Origin: Comamonadaceae bacterium
GTDB lineage: Bacteria; Pseudomonadota; Gammaproteobacteria; Burkholderiales; Burkholderiaceae_C
Assembly (NCBI GenBank): GCA_027488215.1
Contig: JAIYCB010000002.1
Coordinates: forward strand, 41,005 to 105,004
Reading direction: 5' to 3'
DNA: 64,000 nt
Shown here: positions 40,310-49,029 of the stretch, one piece after another
Position numbering within the stretch: the first letter of the stretch is position 1
Layout: each line of letters opens with the position of its first letter
Made by a program: the position numbers and the translations under genes
The notes under the pieces: generated by a model
What the model saw: only the letters and a program-made list of their open reading frames with translations
What the model was told of the DNA's origin: nothing
The model's database searches: none

Positions 40310-41098
40310 ATGTCTGATATCCCTCCCCAGCCCGACGACGAACTCAAAGGTTCAGAGCAACCTTTTGTGGCGCACTTGATCGAGTTGCGCGACCGCTTGA
40401 TCTGGGCCGTGGCGGCGGTGGCAGTTGCTGCGGCCGCTTTGGCCATTTATCCTGGTCCCGGCAATTTGTACGATATTCTGGCGGCCCCATTGGTGGTGCA
40501 TCTGCCCCAAGGGGCCACTTTGATCGCCACATCGGTCATTTCGCCGTTCATGGTGCCGCTCAAGATTTTGTTAATGAGCGCTTTCTTGATCGCTTTGCCC
40601 GTGGTGCTTTATCAGGTCTGGGCCTTTGTGGCACCCGGTTTGTACAGTCACGAAAAAAAGCTGGTCATGCCACTGGTGGTGTCGAGCACACTGCTGTTTT
40701 TTGTGGGCGTGGCTTTTTGTTACTTTTTCGTGTTCGGCCAGGTCTTCAGCTTCATCCAGAGCTTTGCCCCTAAGAGCATCACTGCCGCGCCAGACATTGA
40801 GGCTTATTTGAGTTTCGTGCTGTCCATGTTCCTGGCCTTTGGATTGGCCTTCGAGGTGCCCGTGGCGGTGGTCGTGTTGGCCCGCATGGGGGTCGTGAGC
40901 ATACAAAAACTCAAGGATTTCCGGGGTTACTTTGTGGTGCTGGCTTTTGTGATTGCTGCGGTGGTGACGCCACCCGATGTGGTGTCTCAACTGGCGCTGG
41001 CCATCCCCATGTGCCTTCTTTATGAGTTGGGCATTTGGGCCGCGCAAATTTTCATCAAGCACACAAAAGCCCCTGATGCGCCTGCTGATGCCATCTGA
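40310..41098 (+). CDS. tatC: Twin-arginine translocase subunit TatC
   Basis: The protein has 262 residues from the ATG at 40310 and six membrane helices. Family features are FVAHLIELRDRLIWAV near residue 20, with the conserved ELR, FIALPVVLYQVWAFVAPGL-like sequence near residue 95, and the F-E-P region FGLAFEVPVAVVVLARMG near residue 180. It is the signal-peptide receptor of the Tat system. The Rieske protein encoded at 44890 is a likely client. A strong hairpin follows. Confidence 0.96.
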   Translation: MSDIPPQPDDELKGSEQPFVAHLIELRDRLIWAVAAVAVAAAALAIYPGPGNLYDILAAPLVVHLPQGATLIATSVISPFMVPLKILLMSAFLIALPVVLYQVWAFVAPGLYSHEKKLVMPLVVSSTLLFFVGVAFCYFFVFGQVFSFIQSFAPKSITAAPDIEAYLSFVLSMFLAFGLAFEVPVAVVVLARMGVVSIQKLKDFRGYFVVLAFVIAAVVTPPDVVSQLALAIPMCLLYELGIWAAQIFIKHTKAPDAPADAI

Positions 41099-41116
41099 CG
41101 GTGGTTTGGATGTCGC

Positions 41117-41148
41117 ATGAAAAAAGGGTCGCAAGACCCTTTTTTCAT
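41117..41148. terminator. Bidirectional rho-independent terminator between tatC and the DegS-like gene
   Basis: Perfect 14-base arms, atgaaaaaagggtc (41117-41130) and gacccttttttcat (41135-41148), enclose a gcaa loop. The A-run and T-run flanking the GC stem make it a good terminator on both strands, fitting the convergent tatC and protease genes. Confidence 0.9.
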
Positions 41149-41173
41149 GTTGACGCACAAACTTTGGGGGCTT

Positions 41174-42334
41174 TCAAGGCGCTTGCCTTTTGGGTGAGGG
41201 TCTTTCAGCAGGCGTTAATCGCAGAGAAAGTTGGGCTTGTTGCCTCCAGATCAATACCTCGGCAGGCTCGCCCGGCTTCAGACTGGCGACCTGGTTGAGC
41301 AAGTCAGACACACTGCCAACAGGTTGCTTGGCTACTTGAAGAATCACATCGCCGGGGCGAACACCGGCTTTGGCTGCCGGGCCGTTTTGCAGCACCCCAG
41401 CGATGACCACGCCTTGGCGGCTTTGATCGGCTTTTGCTTTGGGAAGCTGAAAACTCTCGGCCATTTCGGGGGACATGTCTTGCGGTTCAACCCCTATCCA
41501 GCCCCGAACAACTTTGCCGTTTTGCAGCAAATCTTGCATGACCTGTTTTGCCGTCGAGATCGGGATGGCAAAGCCGATGCCCATGCTGCCGCCTGAGCGG
41601 GAGTAGATGGCGGTATTGATACCCATCAGGTGGCCGTTCACATCGATGAGCGCACCGCCGGAGTTGCCGGGATTGATGGCTGCGTCGGTTTGTATGAAGT
41701 TTTCAAAGGTGTTGATGCCCAATTGACTGCGGCCCAAGGCGCTGACGATGCCAGAGGTCACGGTCTGACCCACGCCAAAGGGATTCCCAATGGCGAGCAC
41801 CACATCACCCACTTGCAGCTCTTGCAATTGGCCCAACACGATCACAGGCAGCTTGTCGAGCGGGATTTTCAACAAGGCCAGATCGGTGTCCGGGTCAGTG
41901 CCAATCACTTTGGCCACCGTCTTACGGCCATCACTGAGCACCACCTCGATGTTGTCGGCATCTTCAATGACATGGTTATTGGTCAGGATGTGACCTTCGG
42001 GACTGACAATCACCCCGCTGCCCAGGCCTCCCGGATTCTGCTCTTCCTGTTCGCCATAAAAGAACCTGAACCAGGGGTCTTGCCCTTGAGAGTTTTGACT
42101 TTTGCCTTGACGGGTATTGATGCTCACCACGGCCGGTGAGGCTTTTTGTGCCGGAGCACTCAGACTGCCGAGCGGACGGTTGCCGCTGACAGCCAAAGGT
42201 GCTTGCAGCAAAGTCATGCCACCCACCGATCGTTGGGTGCCGCGCAGCCAATCGGGCTGGAGCGTAGCCACCACAAACCAGATGGCCAACAAAACCGTTA
42301 CCCATTGAGAGAATAAAAGCCAATAACGTTTCAT
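41174..42334 (-). CDS. degS: DegS-like membrane-anchored serine protease with one PDZ domain
   Basis: The protein has 386 residues from the ATG at 42334. One N-terminal membrane anchor (residues 4-23) faces the periplasm. The trypsin-like triad is H121 (LTNNHVIEDA), D151 (DTDLALLKI) and S225 (NPGNSGGALI). A single PDZ domain follows near residues 285-370 (GVVIAGVLQNGPAAKAGVRPGD). A single anchor and single PDZ make it a DegS/AlgW type rather than DegP. Such proteases start the sigma-E envelope stress response by cutting RseA. No rseA or rpoE is in the window, so this role is inferred. The frame extends upstream to 42466 but the family start is the ATG at 42334. Confidence 0.9.
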   Translation of the reverse strand: MKRYWLLFSQWVTVLLAIWFVVATLQPDWLRGTQRSVGGMTLLQAPLAVSGNRPLGSLSAPAQKASPAVVSINTRQGKSQNSQGQDPWFRFFYGEQEEQNPGGLGSGVIVSPEGHILTNNHVIEDADNIEVVLSDGRKTVAKVIGTDPDTDLALLKIPLDKLPVIVLGQLQELQVGDVVLAIGNPFGVGQTVTSGIVSALGRSQLGINTFENFIQTDAAINPGNSGGALIDVNGHLMGINTAIYSRSGGSMGIGFAIPISTAKQVMQDLLQNGKVVRGWIGVEPQDMSPEMAESFQLPKAKADQSRQGVVIAGVLQNGPAAKAGVRPGDVILQVAKQPVGSVSDLLNQVASLKPGEPAEVLIWRQQAQLSLRLTPAERPSPKRQAP

Positions 42335-42464
42335 GGTGTCTGATTGTCCTTGATTCAGTCGATCTGCACCTGAAGCTGTGCGCATCAGCCAGCGCAGACG
42401 CAAGGGCGTGCACTGACCGACCTGAGCCACAATGGCACACTCAAGCCAAGTCAAACCAGCAAAC

Positions 42465-43217
42465 ATGACCGATGCAAAAACACTGGGCCAGGCTTTTGAT
42501 GCCTTGCTCCAACCCGAAAAATTTCGCGATTACGGCCCCAACGGCCTGCAAGTCGAAGGAGATCGCGGTATCAAGCTGCTCGTCAGTGGCGTCACCGCCA
42601 GCCGCGCTTTGATTGAGGCGGCCATTGACGCACAGGCCGATGCCATTGTGGTGCACCATGGCCTGTTCTGGCGTGGTCAGGACGGGCGCATCACTGGCTG
42701 GATGCGCGAGCGGCTGAGATTGCTCTTGGCACAAGGCATTCATCTGTTTGCTTACCACCTGCCGCTGGACGCTCACCCCGAATTGGGCAACAACGCCCAG
42801 CTGGCCCGTTTGCTCGGTCTTCAGGCCGATGGGCGTTTTGGCGAACAAGACTTGGGATTTATCGGCGCAGGCACACAGACATGGGCGCGGCCTCTGGCTT
42901 TGGCGGAGCACGTGGCAGATGTTCTTGGGCGTTCGGTGACCTGTGTCGGTGGCAGAGATCGCCCGGTTCGCCGCGTGGCCTGGTGCACCGGCGGAGCACA
43001 GAGCTATTTCGAGTCGGCCATTGCCCAAGGGGTGGACGCGTTCATCACGGGTGAAATTTCCGAGCCGCAAGCCCATCTGGCGCGTGAAACCGGTGTGGCA
43101 TTTCTGGCTTGTGGCCATCATGCCACTGAGCGCTATGGCGCACCCGCTTTGGGTGCGCATGTGGCGCAGGCGCTTTGCATTGAGCACCGCTTCATCGAAA
43201 TTGACAACCCGGCCTGA
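42465..43217 (+). CDS. Nif3-like dinuclear metal centre protein (YbgI type)
   Basis: The protein has 250 residues from the ATG at 42465. The Nif3/YbgI metal site is seen in AIVVHHGLFWRGQD near residue 60 and in FLACGHHATERYG near residue 214. GPNGLQVEG near residue 24 is typical. The function is unclear; related proteins have been described as GTP cyclohydrolase-like or zinc/iron-binding. It diverges from the protease gene and is 16 bases from pdxA. Confidence 0.93.
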   Translation: MTDAKTLGQAFDALLQPEKFRDYGPNGLQVEGDRGIKLLVSGVTASRALIEAAIDAQADAIVVHHGLFWRGQDGRITGWMRERLRLLLAQGIHLFAYHLPLDAHPELGNNAQLARLLGLQADGRFGEQDLGFIGAGTQTWARPLALAEHVADVLGRSVTCVGGRDRPVRRVAWCTGGAQSYFESAIAQGVDAFITGEISEPQAHLARETGVAFLACGHHATERYGAPALGAHVAQALCIEHRFIEIDNPA

Positions 43218-43233
43218 TGAATCATTTTGTGTC

Positions 43234-44304
43234 ATGAACCAGCCTGAACTGACCCATCCCATCGCCATCACACCCGGTGACCCCTGTGGCGTTGGACCTG
43301 AAATCATTGCCCGTGCCTGGTGCACCGTACCTGAACTGACCCGCGGCTGCTTTGTGGCGGGTGATGTGGGCCTGATGCGCCGTGCCATGGCTTTGGTTCA
43401 GCCCACAGTGCGTTACCCGGTTTGTGAAATTGAAACCCCTGCGCATGCCCTTCAAGTGCCCCCGAGGTGTTTGCCTGTGTTACAGGTAGTACCGGTGGCA
43501 CCAGAGTTGCCCTGGGGCCAAGTCGATGCCCGTGCTGGGCAGTTGGCGGGTGAGGCAGTGGTGTGGGCCACGCGTGCGGCCTTGCGCGGCGAGGTGGCTG
43601 CGCTGGTCACGGCCCCTTTGCACAAGGAGGCCTTGCACGCGGCAGGCGCTCCCTACGACCAGTACCCGGGCCACACCGAGTTGCTGCAGGCTGAGGCGGC
43701 CCGGCATTGGGGTGTGCCGCTGACCCAGATGCCCGTGCGCATGATGCTGGCCAATGAAGAGTTGCGCACAGTTTTGGTCAGCATCCATGTGTCTTTAAGA
43801 GAGGCGCTCGACGCGATCACCGTGGGCCGAGTGCTGGAGACTTTACACATCACCCATGCTTCTTTGCAGGCTTTGCTGGGACGCAAGCCACGCATAGCGG
43901 TGGCGGGGGTCAACCCCCATGCGGGTGAGGGCGGATTGTTTGGGCGTGAAGAAATCGAGGTCTTGGAGCCAGCGTTGTTGAGGGCGCGTCAAGAGGGTTT
44001 GGATGTGCACGGCCCTTACGCTCCCGATACGGTTTTCATGCGAGCTCGTCAAAAACCGGGTGGTCAGCGAGATTTCGACGTGGTGGTGGCCATGTACCAC
44101 GACCAGGGTCTGATTCCCGTGAAGTACCTGGGGTTGGAGCAAGGCGTGAACGTGACCCTGGGTCTTCCTTTGATCAGGACCAGTCCGGACCACGGCACGG
44201 CCATGGACTTGGCTGGGCAGGGCTTGGCCGACGCCAGCAGCATGGTTCAGGCCATTCGCATGGCACGCCAGTTGGTCGGTGGCATTGCTGGCGAACAGGC
44301 CTGA
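43234..44304 (+). CDS. pdxA: 4-hydroxythreonine-4-phosphate dehydrogenase
   Basis: The protein has 356 residues from the ATG at 43234. It oxidises 4-phosphohydroxy-L-threonine in pyridoxal phosphate synthesis. Characteristic segments are PIAITPGDPCGVGPEIIA near residue 9, VTAPLHKEALHAAG near residue 124, YPGHTELLQAEA near residue 144 with a metal-binding histidine, VAGVNPHAGEGGLFG near residue 223, and AMYHDQGLIPVKYLG near residue 287. The frame is open further upstream across the end of the Nif3-like gene, but that part has no coding signature. A hairpin covers its stop codon. Confidence 0.95.
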   Translation: MNQPELTHPIAITPGDPCGVGPEIIARAWCTVPELTRGCFVAGDVGLMRRAMALVQPTVRYPVCEIETPAHALQVPPRCLPVLQVVPVAPELPWGQVDARAGQLAGEAVVWATRAALRGEVAALVTAPLHKEALHAAGAPYDQYPGHTELLQAEAARHWGVPLTQMPVRMMLANEELRTVLVSIHVSLREALDAITVGRVLETLHITHASLQALLGRKPRIAVAGVNPHAGEGGLFGREEIEVLEPALLRARQEGLDVHGPYAPDTVFMRARQKPGGQRDFDVVVAMYHDQGLIPVKYLGLEQGVNVTLGLPLIRTSPDHGTAMDLAGQGLADASSMVQAIRMARQLVGGIAGEQA

Positions 44305-44333
44305 GCCCTTGGCAGGTTTCAGGCCTTGTTTTT
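44297..44333 (+). terminator. Rho-independent terminator of pdxA at the convergent pdxA/mscL junction
   Basis: The arms aggcctga (44297-44304) and tcaggcct (44319-44326) are perfect inverted copies separated by 14 bases and followed by ttgttttt. The pdxA stop is in the left arm and the mscL stop (on the other strand) is in the right arm. Confidence 0.75.
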
Positions 44334-44750
44334 CAGGCTGTCGCGGATTTCACGCAGCAGCAAGACGTCTTCAGGTGTGATGGGCGTAGTTTCAGGTGCA
44401 GCCTCATTTTTTTGATTGGTTTTGAGCCGGTTGATCTGGCGAACCATCACAAAAATGACAAATGCCAAAATGAAAAAGTTCAAGGCTACAGTGACAAAGC
44501 TGCCATAGGCAAAGACGGCTCCCAGCTTTTTGGCCTCTGCCAATGGCAAGCTGGCCGCTTGACCGGCCAGCGGCAGATAGTAATTGGCGAAGTCAAGTCC
44601 ACCAAACACCAGACTCACCAAGGGCATGATCATGTCGGCAACCAAAGAGTCCACGATTTTGCCAAAGGCCGCGCCGATGATCACGCCCACAGCCAAGTCG
44701 ATGACATTTCCTTTCAGTGCAAAAGTTCTGAATTCTTGAAAAAATTGCAT
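44319..44750 (-). CDS. mscL: Large-conductance mechanosensitive channel
   Basis: The protein has 143 residues. It opens under membrane tension to release solutes in osmotic downshock. Features are the N-terminal helix [22 protein letters not shown]1 with [19 protein letters not shown] near residue 22, a periplasmic loop and TM2 near residue 77, then a cytoplasmic helix ending [14 protein letters not shown] Shine-Dalgarno (ggag) lies well placed upstream. It converges on pdxA and diverges from petA. Confidence 0.97.
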   Translation of the reverse strand: MQFFQEFRTFALKGNVIDLAVGVIIGAAFGKIVDSLVADMIMPLVSLVFGGLDFANYYLPLAGQAASLPLAEAKKLGAVFAYGSFVTVALNFFILAFVIFVMVRQINRLKTNQKNEAAPETTPITPEDVLLLREIRDSLKNKA

Positions 44751-44889
44751 CTTAAATCTCCATAAATAAACTCGGTGACTGCTATTGTGCCCCAGTCAGT
44801 ATGAAGCTTATGTTCTTGTAAGTCGGTTGTTTGTTTCACTCCGCTACAATTGCGGGTTGACCCTGATAACGACTCGCTAGAGGATTCCC

Positions 44890-45486
44890 ATGAGTGACAC
44901 CCCAGTCGACAGCAGCAAGCGGACCTGGCTGATTGCCTCCACTTGCGCAGGTGCCGTAGGCGCTGGCTTTGTAGCCACACCCTTCGTCAGCAGCTTCCAA
45001 CCCTCTGAACGCGCTAAGGCCGCCGGAGCAGCCGTTGAAGTGGACATTTCCGCTTTGAACCCCGGTGAAAAGCTCACGGTCGAATGGCGCGGCAAGCCCG
45101 TTTGGATCATGAAGCGCTCGCCTGAGCAGCTTGAATCCTTGAAGAAGACCGAGTCCCAGTTGGCTGACCCGACCTCTGCGCGCACGGCTTACCCAACCCC
45201 TGAATACGCCAAGAACCAGCACCGCTCGATCAAGCCTGAGGTAATGGTGGCTGTGGGCATTTGCACTCATTTAGGTTGCTCGCCTGCCGACAAGTTCGCC
45301 GCAGGCCCTCAACCCTCATTGCCCGATGACTGGAATGGTGGCTTTTTGTGCGCTTGCCATGGCTCCACCTTCGATCTGGCTGGTCGCGTGTTCAAGAACA
45401 AGCCCGCGCCCGACAACCTCGAAGTGCCACCTCACATGTACTTGTCTGACACCAAGCTGCTCATTGGTGAAGACAAGAAGGCTTGA
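44890..45486 (+). CDS. petA: Ubiquinol-cytochrome c reductase Rieske iron-sulfur subunit
   Basis: The protein has 198 residues. The 2Fe-2S ligands are C125 and H127 in CTHLGC and C154 and H157 in CACHGS. The N-terminus (SSKRTWLIAS then a hydrophobic run) is a Tat-type signal anchor with KR instead of RR, as in many Rieske proteins. It transfers electrons from ubiquinol to cytochrome c1 on the periplasmic face. A -10-like tacaat is at 44845-44850, and an agagga Shine-Dalgarno precedes the ATG. It overlaps the upstream part of the petB frame. Confidence 0.97.
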   Translation: MSDTPVDSSKRTWLIASTCAGAVGAGFVATPFVSSFQPSERAKAAGAAVEVDISALNPGEKLTVEWRGKPVWIMKRSPEQLESLKKTESQLADPTSARTAYPTPEYAKNQHRSIKPEVMVAVGICTHLGCSPADKFAAGPQPSLPDDWNGGFLCACHGSTFDLAGRVFKNKPAPDNLEVPPHMYLSDTKLLIGEDKKA

Positions 45487-45497
45487 TGGAGAACAAC

Positions 45498-46907
45498 ATG
45501 GCTCAATTCAAAGAAATCTCTCCGAATGCCCCTGCGGGCGAAAAGCTGCTCAACTGGGTAGACAACCGCTTCCCTTTGTCCAAGCTTTACAAGGACCACC
45601 TGTCCGAGTACTACGCGTCCAAAAACCTGAACATTTGGTACGTATTCGGCGCTTTGTCCCTGTTGGTTCTGGTCATTCAGATCGTGACCGGCATTTTCCT
45701 GGTCATGCATTACAAGCCAGATGCCGCATTGGCCTTTGCTTCGGTCGAGTACATCATGCGCGATGTGCCCTGGGGCTGGTTGATCCGATACATGCACTCC
45801 ACCGGCGCTTCGGCCTTCTTTGTGGTGGTGTACCTGCACATGTTCCGGGGTCTGATGTACGGCTCTTACCGCAAGCCGCGTGAGCTGGTCTGGATTTTTG
45901 GCTGCGCCATTTTCCTGGTGCTGATGGCCGAAGCTTTCATGGGTTACCTGCTGCCTTGGGGCCAGATGTCCTACTGGGGCGCTCAGGTGATCGTGAACCT
46001 GTTCTCGGCTGTGCCTGTCATTGGTCCCGATTTGGCTTTGCTGATTCGTGGTGATTTTGTGGTGGGTGACGCCACCTTGAACCGTTTCTTCAGCTTCCAC
46101 GTGATTGCCGTGCCTTTGGTGCTGCTGGGCCTGGTGGTGGCGCACATCATTGCGCTGCATGAAGTGGGCTCGAACAACCCCGATGGCGTTGAAATCAAGG
46201 CTGCAGATGCTCCCAAGGATGCCAAAGGCAACCCATTGGATGGCATTCCTTTCCACCCTTACTACACCGTTCACGACATTTTCTCGGTGAGCGTTTTCCT
46301 GATGGCGTTCAGTGCGGTGGTTTTCTTCGCACCCGAATTCGGTGGTTATTTCCTCGAATACAACAACTTCATTCCTGCTGATCCGCTGACCACACCTCTG
46401 CACATTGCGCCCGTGTGGTACTTCACGCCCTTCTACTCCATGCTGCGTGCCATCACCACAGAAATGATGTACGTGCTGGTGCTGTGTGTGGTGGTGGGCG
46501 CATTCCTGGCTGTGGCCAAGGGCAAATTGCCTGCATTGTTCAAAGGCGGTCTGATCGGTGCCACCATTGTGATTTGCGTGCTTCTCTTGTCGATCGACGC
46601 GAAGTTCTGGGGTGTGGTGGTCATGGGCGCCGCTGTCATCATCTTGTTCTTCTTGCCTTGGCTTGACCACAGCCCTGCCAAGTCGATCCGTTATCGTCCT
46701 GACTGGCACAAATACGTTTATGTTGTGTTTGTCATCAACTTCCTGATCTTGGGCTATCTGGGAGTCAAGCCGCCTTCACCCATCGGCGAGCGCGTTTCGC
46801 AAATCGGCACCTTGTTCTATTTCGGCTTCTTCCTTTTGATGCCTTGGTGGAGCAAGTTGGGCACGTTCAAGCAAGTGCCTGACCGCGTCACCTTCACGCC
46901 TCACTGA
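45498..46907 (+). CDS. petB: Cytochrome b of the bc1 complex
   Basis: The protein has 469 residues from the ATG at 45498, which has ggaga seven bases upstream; an ATG at 45486 would add four residues. It is the long fused cytochrome b with eight or more membrane helices. The heme-binding histidines of the first helical bundle are in IRYMHSTGASAFFVVVYLH near residue 97. GYLLPWGQMSYWGAQV near residue 147 (quinol site) and the second heme histidines near residue 198 (FFSFHVIAVPLVLLGLVVAH) are clear. It is the core of the complex. PetC follows by 20 bases. Confidence 0.96.
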   Translation: MAQFKEISPNAPAGEKLLNWVDNRFPLSKLYKDHLSEYYASKNLNIWYVFGALSLLVLVIQIVTGIFLVMHYKPDAALAFASVEYIMRDVPWGWLIRYMHSTGASAFFVVVYLHMFRGLMYGSYRKPRELVWIFGCAIFLVLMAEAFMGYLLPWGQMSYWGAQVIVNLFSAVPVIGPDLALLIRGDFVVGDATLNRFFSFHVIAVPLVLLGLVVAHIIALHEVGSNNPDGVEIKAADAPKDAKGNPLDGIPFHPYYTVHDIFSVSVFLMAFSAVVFFAPEFGGYFLEYNNFIPADPLTTPLHIAPVWYFTPFYSMLRAITTEMMYVLVLCVVVGAFLAVAKGKLPALFKGGLIGATIVICVLLLSIDAKFWGVVVMGAAVIILFFLPWLDHSPAKSIRYRPDWHKYVYVVFVINFLILGYLGVKPPSPIGERVSQIGTLFYFGFFLLMPWWSKLGTFKQVPDRVTFTPH

Positions 46908-46927
46908 GATCCCGGAGATTCAAGAAC

Positions 46928-47692
46928 ATGAAAAACCTCAAGAAACTCGCACTCGGTTTTGTGATGGCCCTTGGCATGGTGGCTGGTGCTCACGCAGCCG
47001 GCGGCGGCATTGCCTGGGACAAAGCGCCCAAGAAAACCAATGATTTGGCCGCCTTGCAAAACGGCGCCAAACTGTTTGTTAACTACTGCCTGAATTGTCA
47101 TTCGGCTGCTTTCATGCGTTACAACCGCCTGAAAGACATTGGTTTGACCGATCAACAAATCAAGGACAACCTGATGTTCACCACCGAAAAAGTGGGTGAC
47201 ACCATGAAGGCTGCCATCGATCCGGCACAGGCCAAAGAGTGGTTTGGCAAGAATCCGCCTGACCTGACATTGATGGCGCGTTCACGTTCTGGCCCAGGTG
47301 GCACAGGCGCTGATTACCTCTATACCTACATGCGCACCTACTACCGCGACGACACCAAGCCGACAGGTTGGAACAACTTGGCTTACCCCAATGTGGGCAT
47401 GCCCAATCCGCTGTGGGCGCTGCAAGGCGAGCGCGAGCCTATCTTTGAAGAAAAAGAAGACAAAGGCCAAAAAGTCCAGATTTTTAAGGGCTGGAAACAG
47501 ACCAAGCCTGGCACCATGACCCCTCTGGAGTACGACCAGGCCGTCGGTGATTTGGTCGGTTACATGCAGTGGATGGCAGAACCTGCTCAAAATACCCGTG
47601 TTCGCATTGGTGTGTGGGTCTTGATTTTCTTGTCGATCTTTACCTTCATCGCATGGCGTTTGAATGCGGCGTATTGGAAAGACGTTAAGTAA
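46928..47692 (+). CDS. petC: Cytochrome c1
   Basis: The protein has 254 residues. A signal peptide runs to about residue 23 (GMVAGAHA then AGGG). Heme c binds at C54-x2-C57-H58 (NYCLNCHSA). The axial methionine lies in a later PNVGMPNPLW near residue 157. A C-terminal membrane anchor (VWVLIFLSIFTFIAWRL) precedes a short tail. It takes electrons from the Rieske protein and passes them to soluble cytochrome c. It is the last gene of petABC and is followed by a terminator. Confidence 0.97.
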   Translation: MKNLKKLALGFVMALGMVAGAHAAGGGIAWDKAPKKTNDLAALQNGAKLFVNYCLNCHSAAFMRYNRLKDIGLTDQQIKDNLMFTTEKVGDTMKAAIDPAQAKEWFGKNPPDLTLMARSRSGPGGTGADYLYTYMRTYYRDDTKPTGWNNLAYPNVGMPNPLWALQGEREPIFEEKEDKGQKVQIFKGWKQTKPGTMTPLEYDQAVGDLVGYMQWMAEPAQNTRVRIGVWVLIFLSIFTFIAWRLNAAYWKDVK

Positions 47693-47727
47693 ATGACTTT
47701 TACCCGGCTTTCAAGTCGGGTTCTTTG

Positions 47728-47765
47728 GAGTGGCGGGCCTTCGGGGCTCCCCACTCTTTTTGATT
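47728..47765 (+). terminator. Rho-independent terminator after petABC
   Basis: A stem of gagtgg paired with ccactc (with a slightly bulged inner stem around a ttcg loop) is followed by tttttgatttttt. It sits between petC and sspA, about 35 bases past the petC stop and just before the sspA Shine-Dalgarno. Confidence 0.8.
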
Positions 47766-47783
47766 TTTTGAGGAGCCTCCACC

Positions 47784-48395
47784 ATGATGGTGCTTTATTC
47801 CGGAACGACTTGCCCTTTTTCACACCGCTGCCGATTTGTGCTGTTCGAAAAAGGCATGGACTTCGAAATTCGTGATGTGGACTTGTACAACAAGCAAGAA
47901 GATATCAATGTGATGAACCCCTATGGCCAGGTGCCAATTCTGGTGGAGCGTGACCTGATCTTGTACGAGTCGAACATCATCAACGAGTACATCGACGAGC
48001 GCTTTCCGCATCCCCAGTTGATGCCAGGTGATCCGGTTGATCGTGCCCGCGTTCGCTTGTTTCTGCTCAATTTCGAAAAAGAGCTTTTCACCCATGTCCT
48101 GACCTTGGAAAACCGTGCCCTCAAAGGCAACGACAAAGCCTTGGAAAAAGCCCGCTCTCACATCCGTGACCGTTTGACCCAATTGGCCCCGGTATTCTTG
48201 AAAAACAAGTTCATGCTGGGTGACAACTTCTCCATGCTGGACGTTGCCATTGCACCTTTGCTATGGCGCTTGGACTACTATGGCATCGAGCTGAGCAAGA
48301 ACGCAGCGCCTTTGCTGAAATATGCCGAGCGTATTTTTTCGCGCCCCGCCTACATAGAAGCGCTGACACCTTCCGAAAAGGTCATGCGTAAATAA
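47784..48395 (+). CDS. sspA: Stringent starvation protein A homologue (glutathione S-transferase fold)
   Basis: The protein has 203 residues. The thioredoxin-like N-terminal domain has MVLYSGTTCPFSHRCRFVLF at the start and GQVPILVERDLILYESNII near residue 51. The helical C-terminal domain ends with FSRPAYIEALTPSEKVMRK. SspA binds RNA polymerase rather than acting on glutathione in enterics. The placement after petABC and before sspB is typical of betaproteobacteria. The ATG at 47784 or the next at 47787 could be used; a gagg Shine-Dalgarno is upstream. Confidence 0.95.
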   Translation: MMVLYSGTTCPFSHRCRFVLFEKGMDFEIRDVDLYNKQEDINVMNPYGQVPILVERDLILYESNIINEYIDERFPHPQLMPGDPVDRARVRLFLLNFEKELFTHVLTLENRALKGNDKALEKARSHIRDRLTQLAPVFLKNKFMLGDNFSMLDVAIAPLLWRLDYYGIELSKNAAPLLKYAERIFSRPAYIEALTPSEKVMRK

Positions 48396-48438
48396 AGACA
48401 GATGGTTTCAGGTGAATAATGGCGATGGAGGATAACGC

Positions 48439-48891
48439 ATGATCAGCAACACCGAATTGCCATCTACCAGGCCCTACCTGATTCGCGCCTTGTACGACTG
48501 GTGCTCCGAAAACGGCTTCACCCCCTATGTAGCAGTGAAGGTGGACAACTCGGTTCAGGTGCCGCGTGAGTACGTGCAAGGTGGTGAAATTGTGCTGAAC
48601 GTCAGCATGGATGCCACCAGTTCTTTGAAGCTTGGCAACGACTTCATCGAATTCAAAGCCCGATTTGGTGGTCAACCGCGTGAAATCATGGTGCCCATCC
48701 ATCGGGTCATGGCCATCTATGCGCGTGAAAATGGACAAGGCATGGCTTTCCCGGTGAGCGATGAGGAGACTTTGCCCGTTGCTTTGTCTGCGGTGGATGG
48801 TCCGACGCTTTCAAGTACGGAAGGCGAGGACAAGCCCGCAGCGCCGAGCTCTGGCAGTTCCGGCAGACCAGCGCTCAAGCGAATCAAATAA
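48439..48891 (+). CDS. sspB: ClpXP adaptor protein SspB
   Basis: The protein has 150 residues. The substrate-binding domain covers residues 5-105 (PSTRPYLIRALYDWCSENGF; VPREYVQGGEIVLNVS; FKARFGGQPREIMVPIHRV). An acidic, flexible linker follows, then the short C-terminal ClpX-binding tail ending PALKRIK. SspB delivers ssrA-tagged proteins to ClpXP. It is 43 bases from sspA. Confidence 0.96.
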   Translation: MISNTELPSTRPYLIRALYDWCSENGFTPYVAVKVDNSVQVPREYVQGGEIVLNVSMDATSSLKLGNDFIEFKARFGGQPREIMVPIHRVMAIYARENGQGMAFPVSDEETLPVALSAVDGPTLSSTEGEDKPAAPSSGSSGRPALKRIK

Positions 48892-48945
48892 AAAATTGAG
48901 CGCGTGCACGAAGACAGCCCCGGAGCACGTTAGAATTCAGCCCGT

Positions 48946-49021
48946 GCCGCTTTAGCTCAGTTGGTAGAGCACCCGCCTTGTAAGCGGTAGGTCGTCAGTT
49001 CGAATCCGACAAGCGGCACCA
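48946..49021 (+). tRNA. tRNA-Thr (anticodon UGU)
   Basis: A complete cloverleaf of 76 bases includes an encoded CCA end. The acceptor stem pairs gccgctt with aagcggc. The D-arm is gctc..gagc, the anticodon loop cttgtaa holds tgt at 48979-48981, and the T-loop is gttcgaat. One anticodon-stem pair (27-43) is a C-U mismatch. A -10-like tagaat lies at 48931-48936, and a terminator hairpin follows at 49030-49059. Confidence 0.96.
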
Positions 49022-49029
49022 CAACATCA

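Noticed and set aside
42943..43233. Upstream extension of the pdxA frame across the Nif3-like gene
   Set aside because: The added residues match nothing and the conserved PdxA N-terminus begins at the ATG at 43234.
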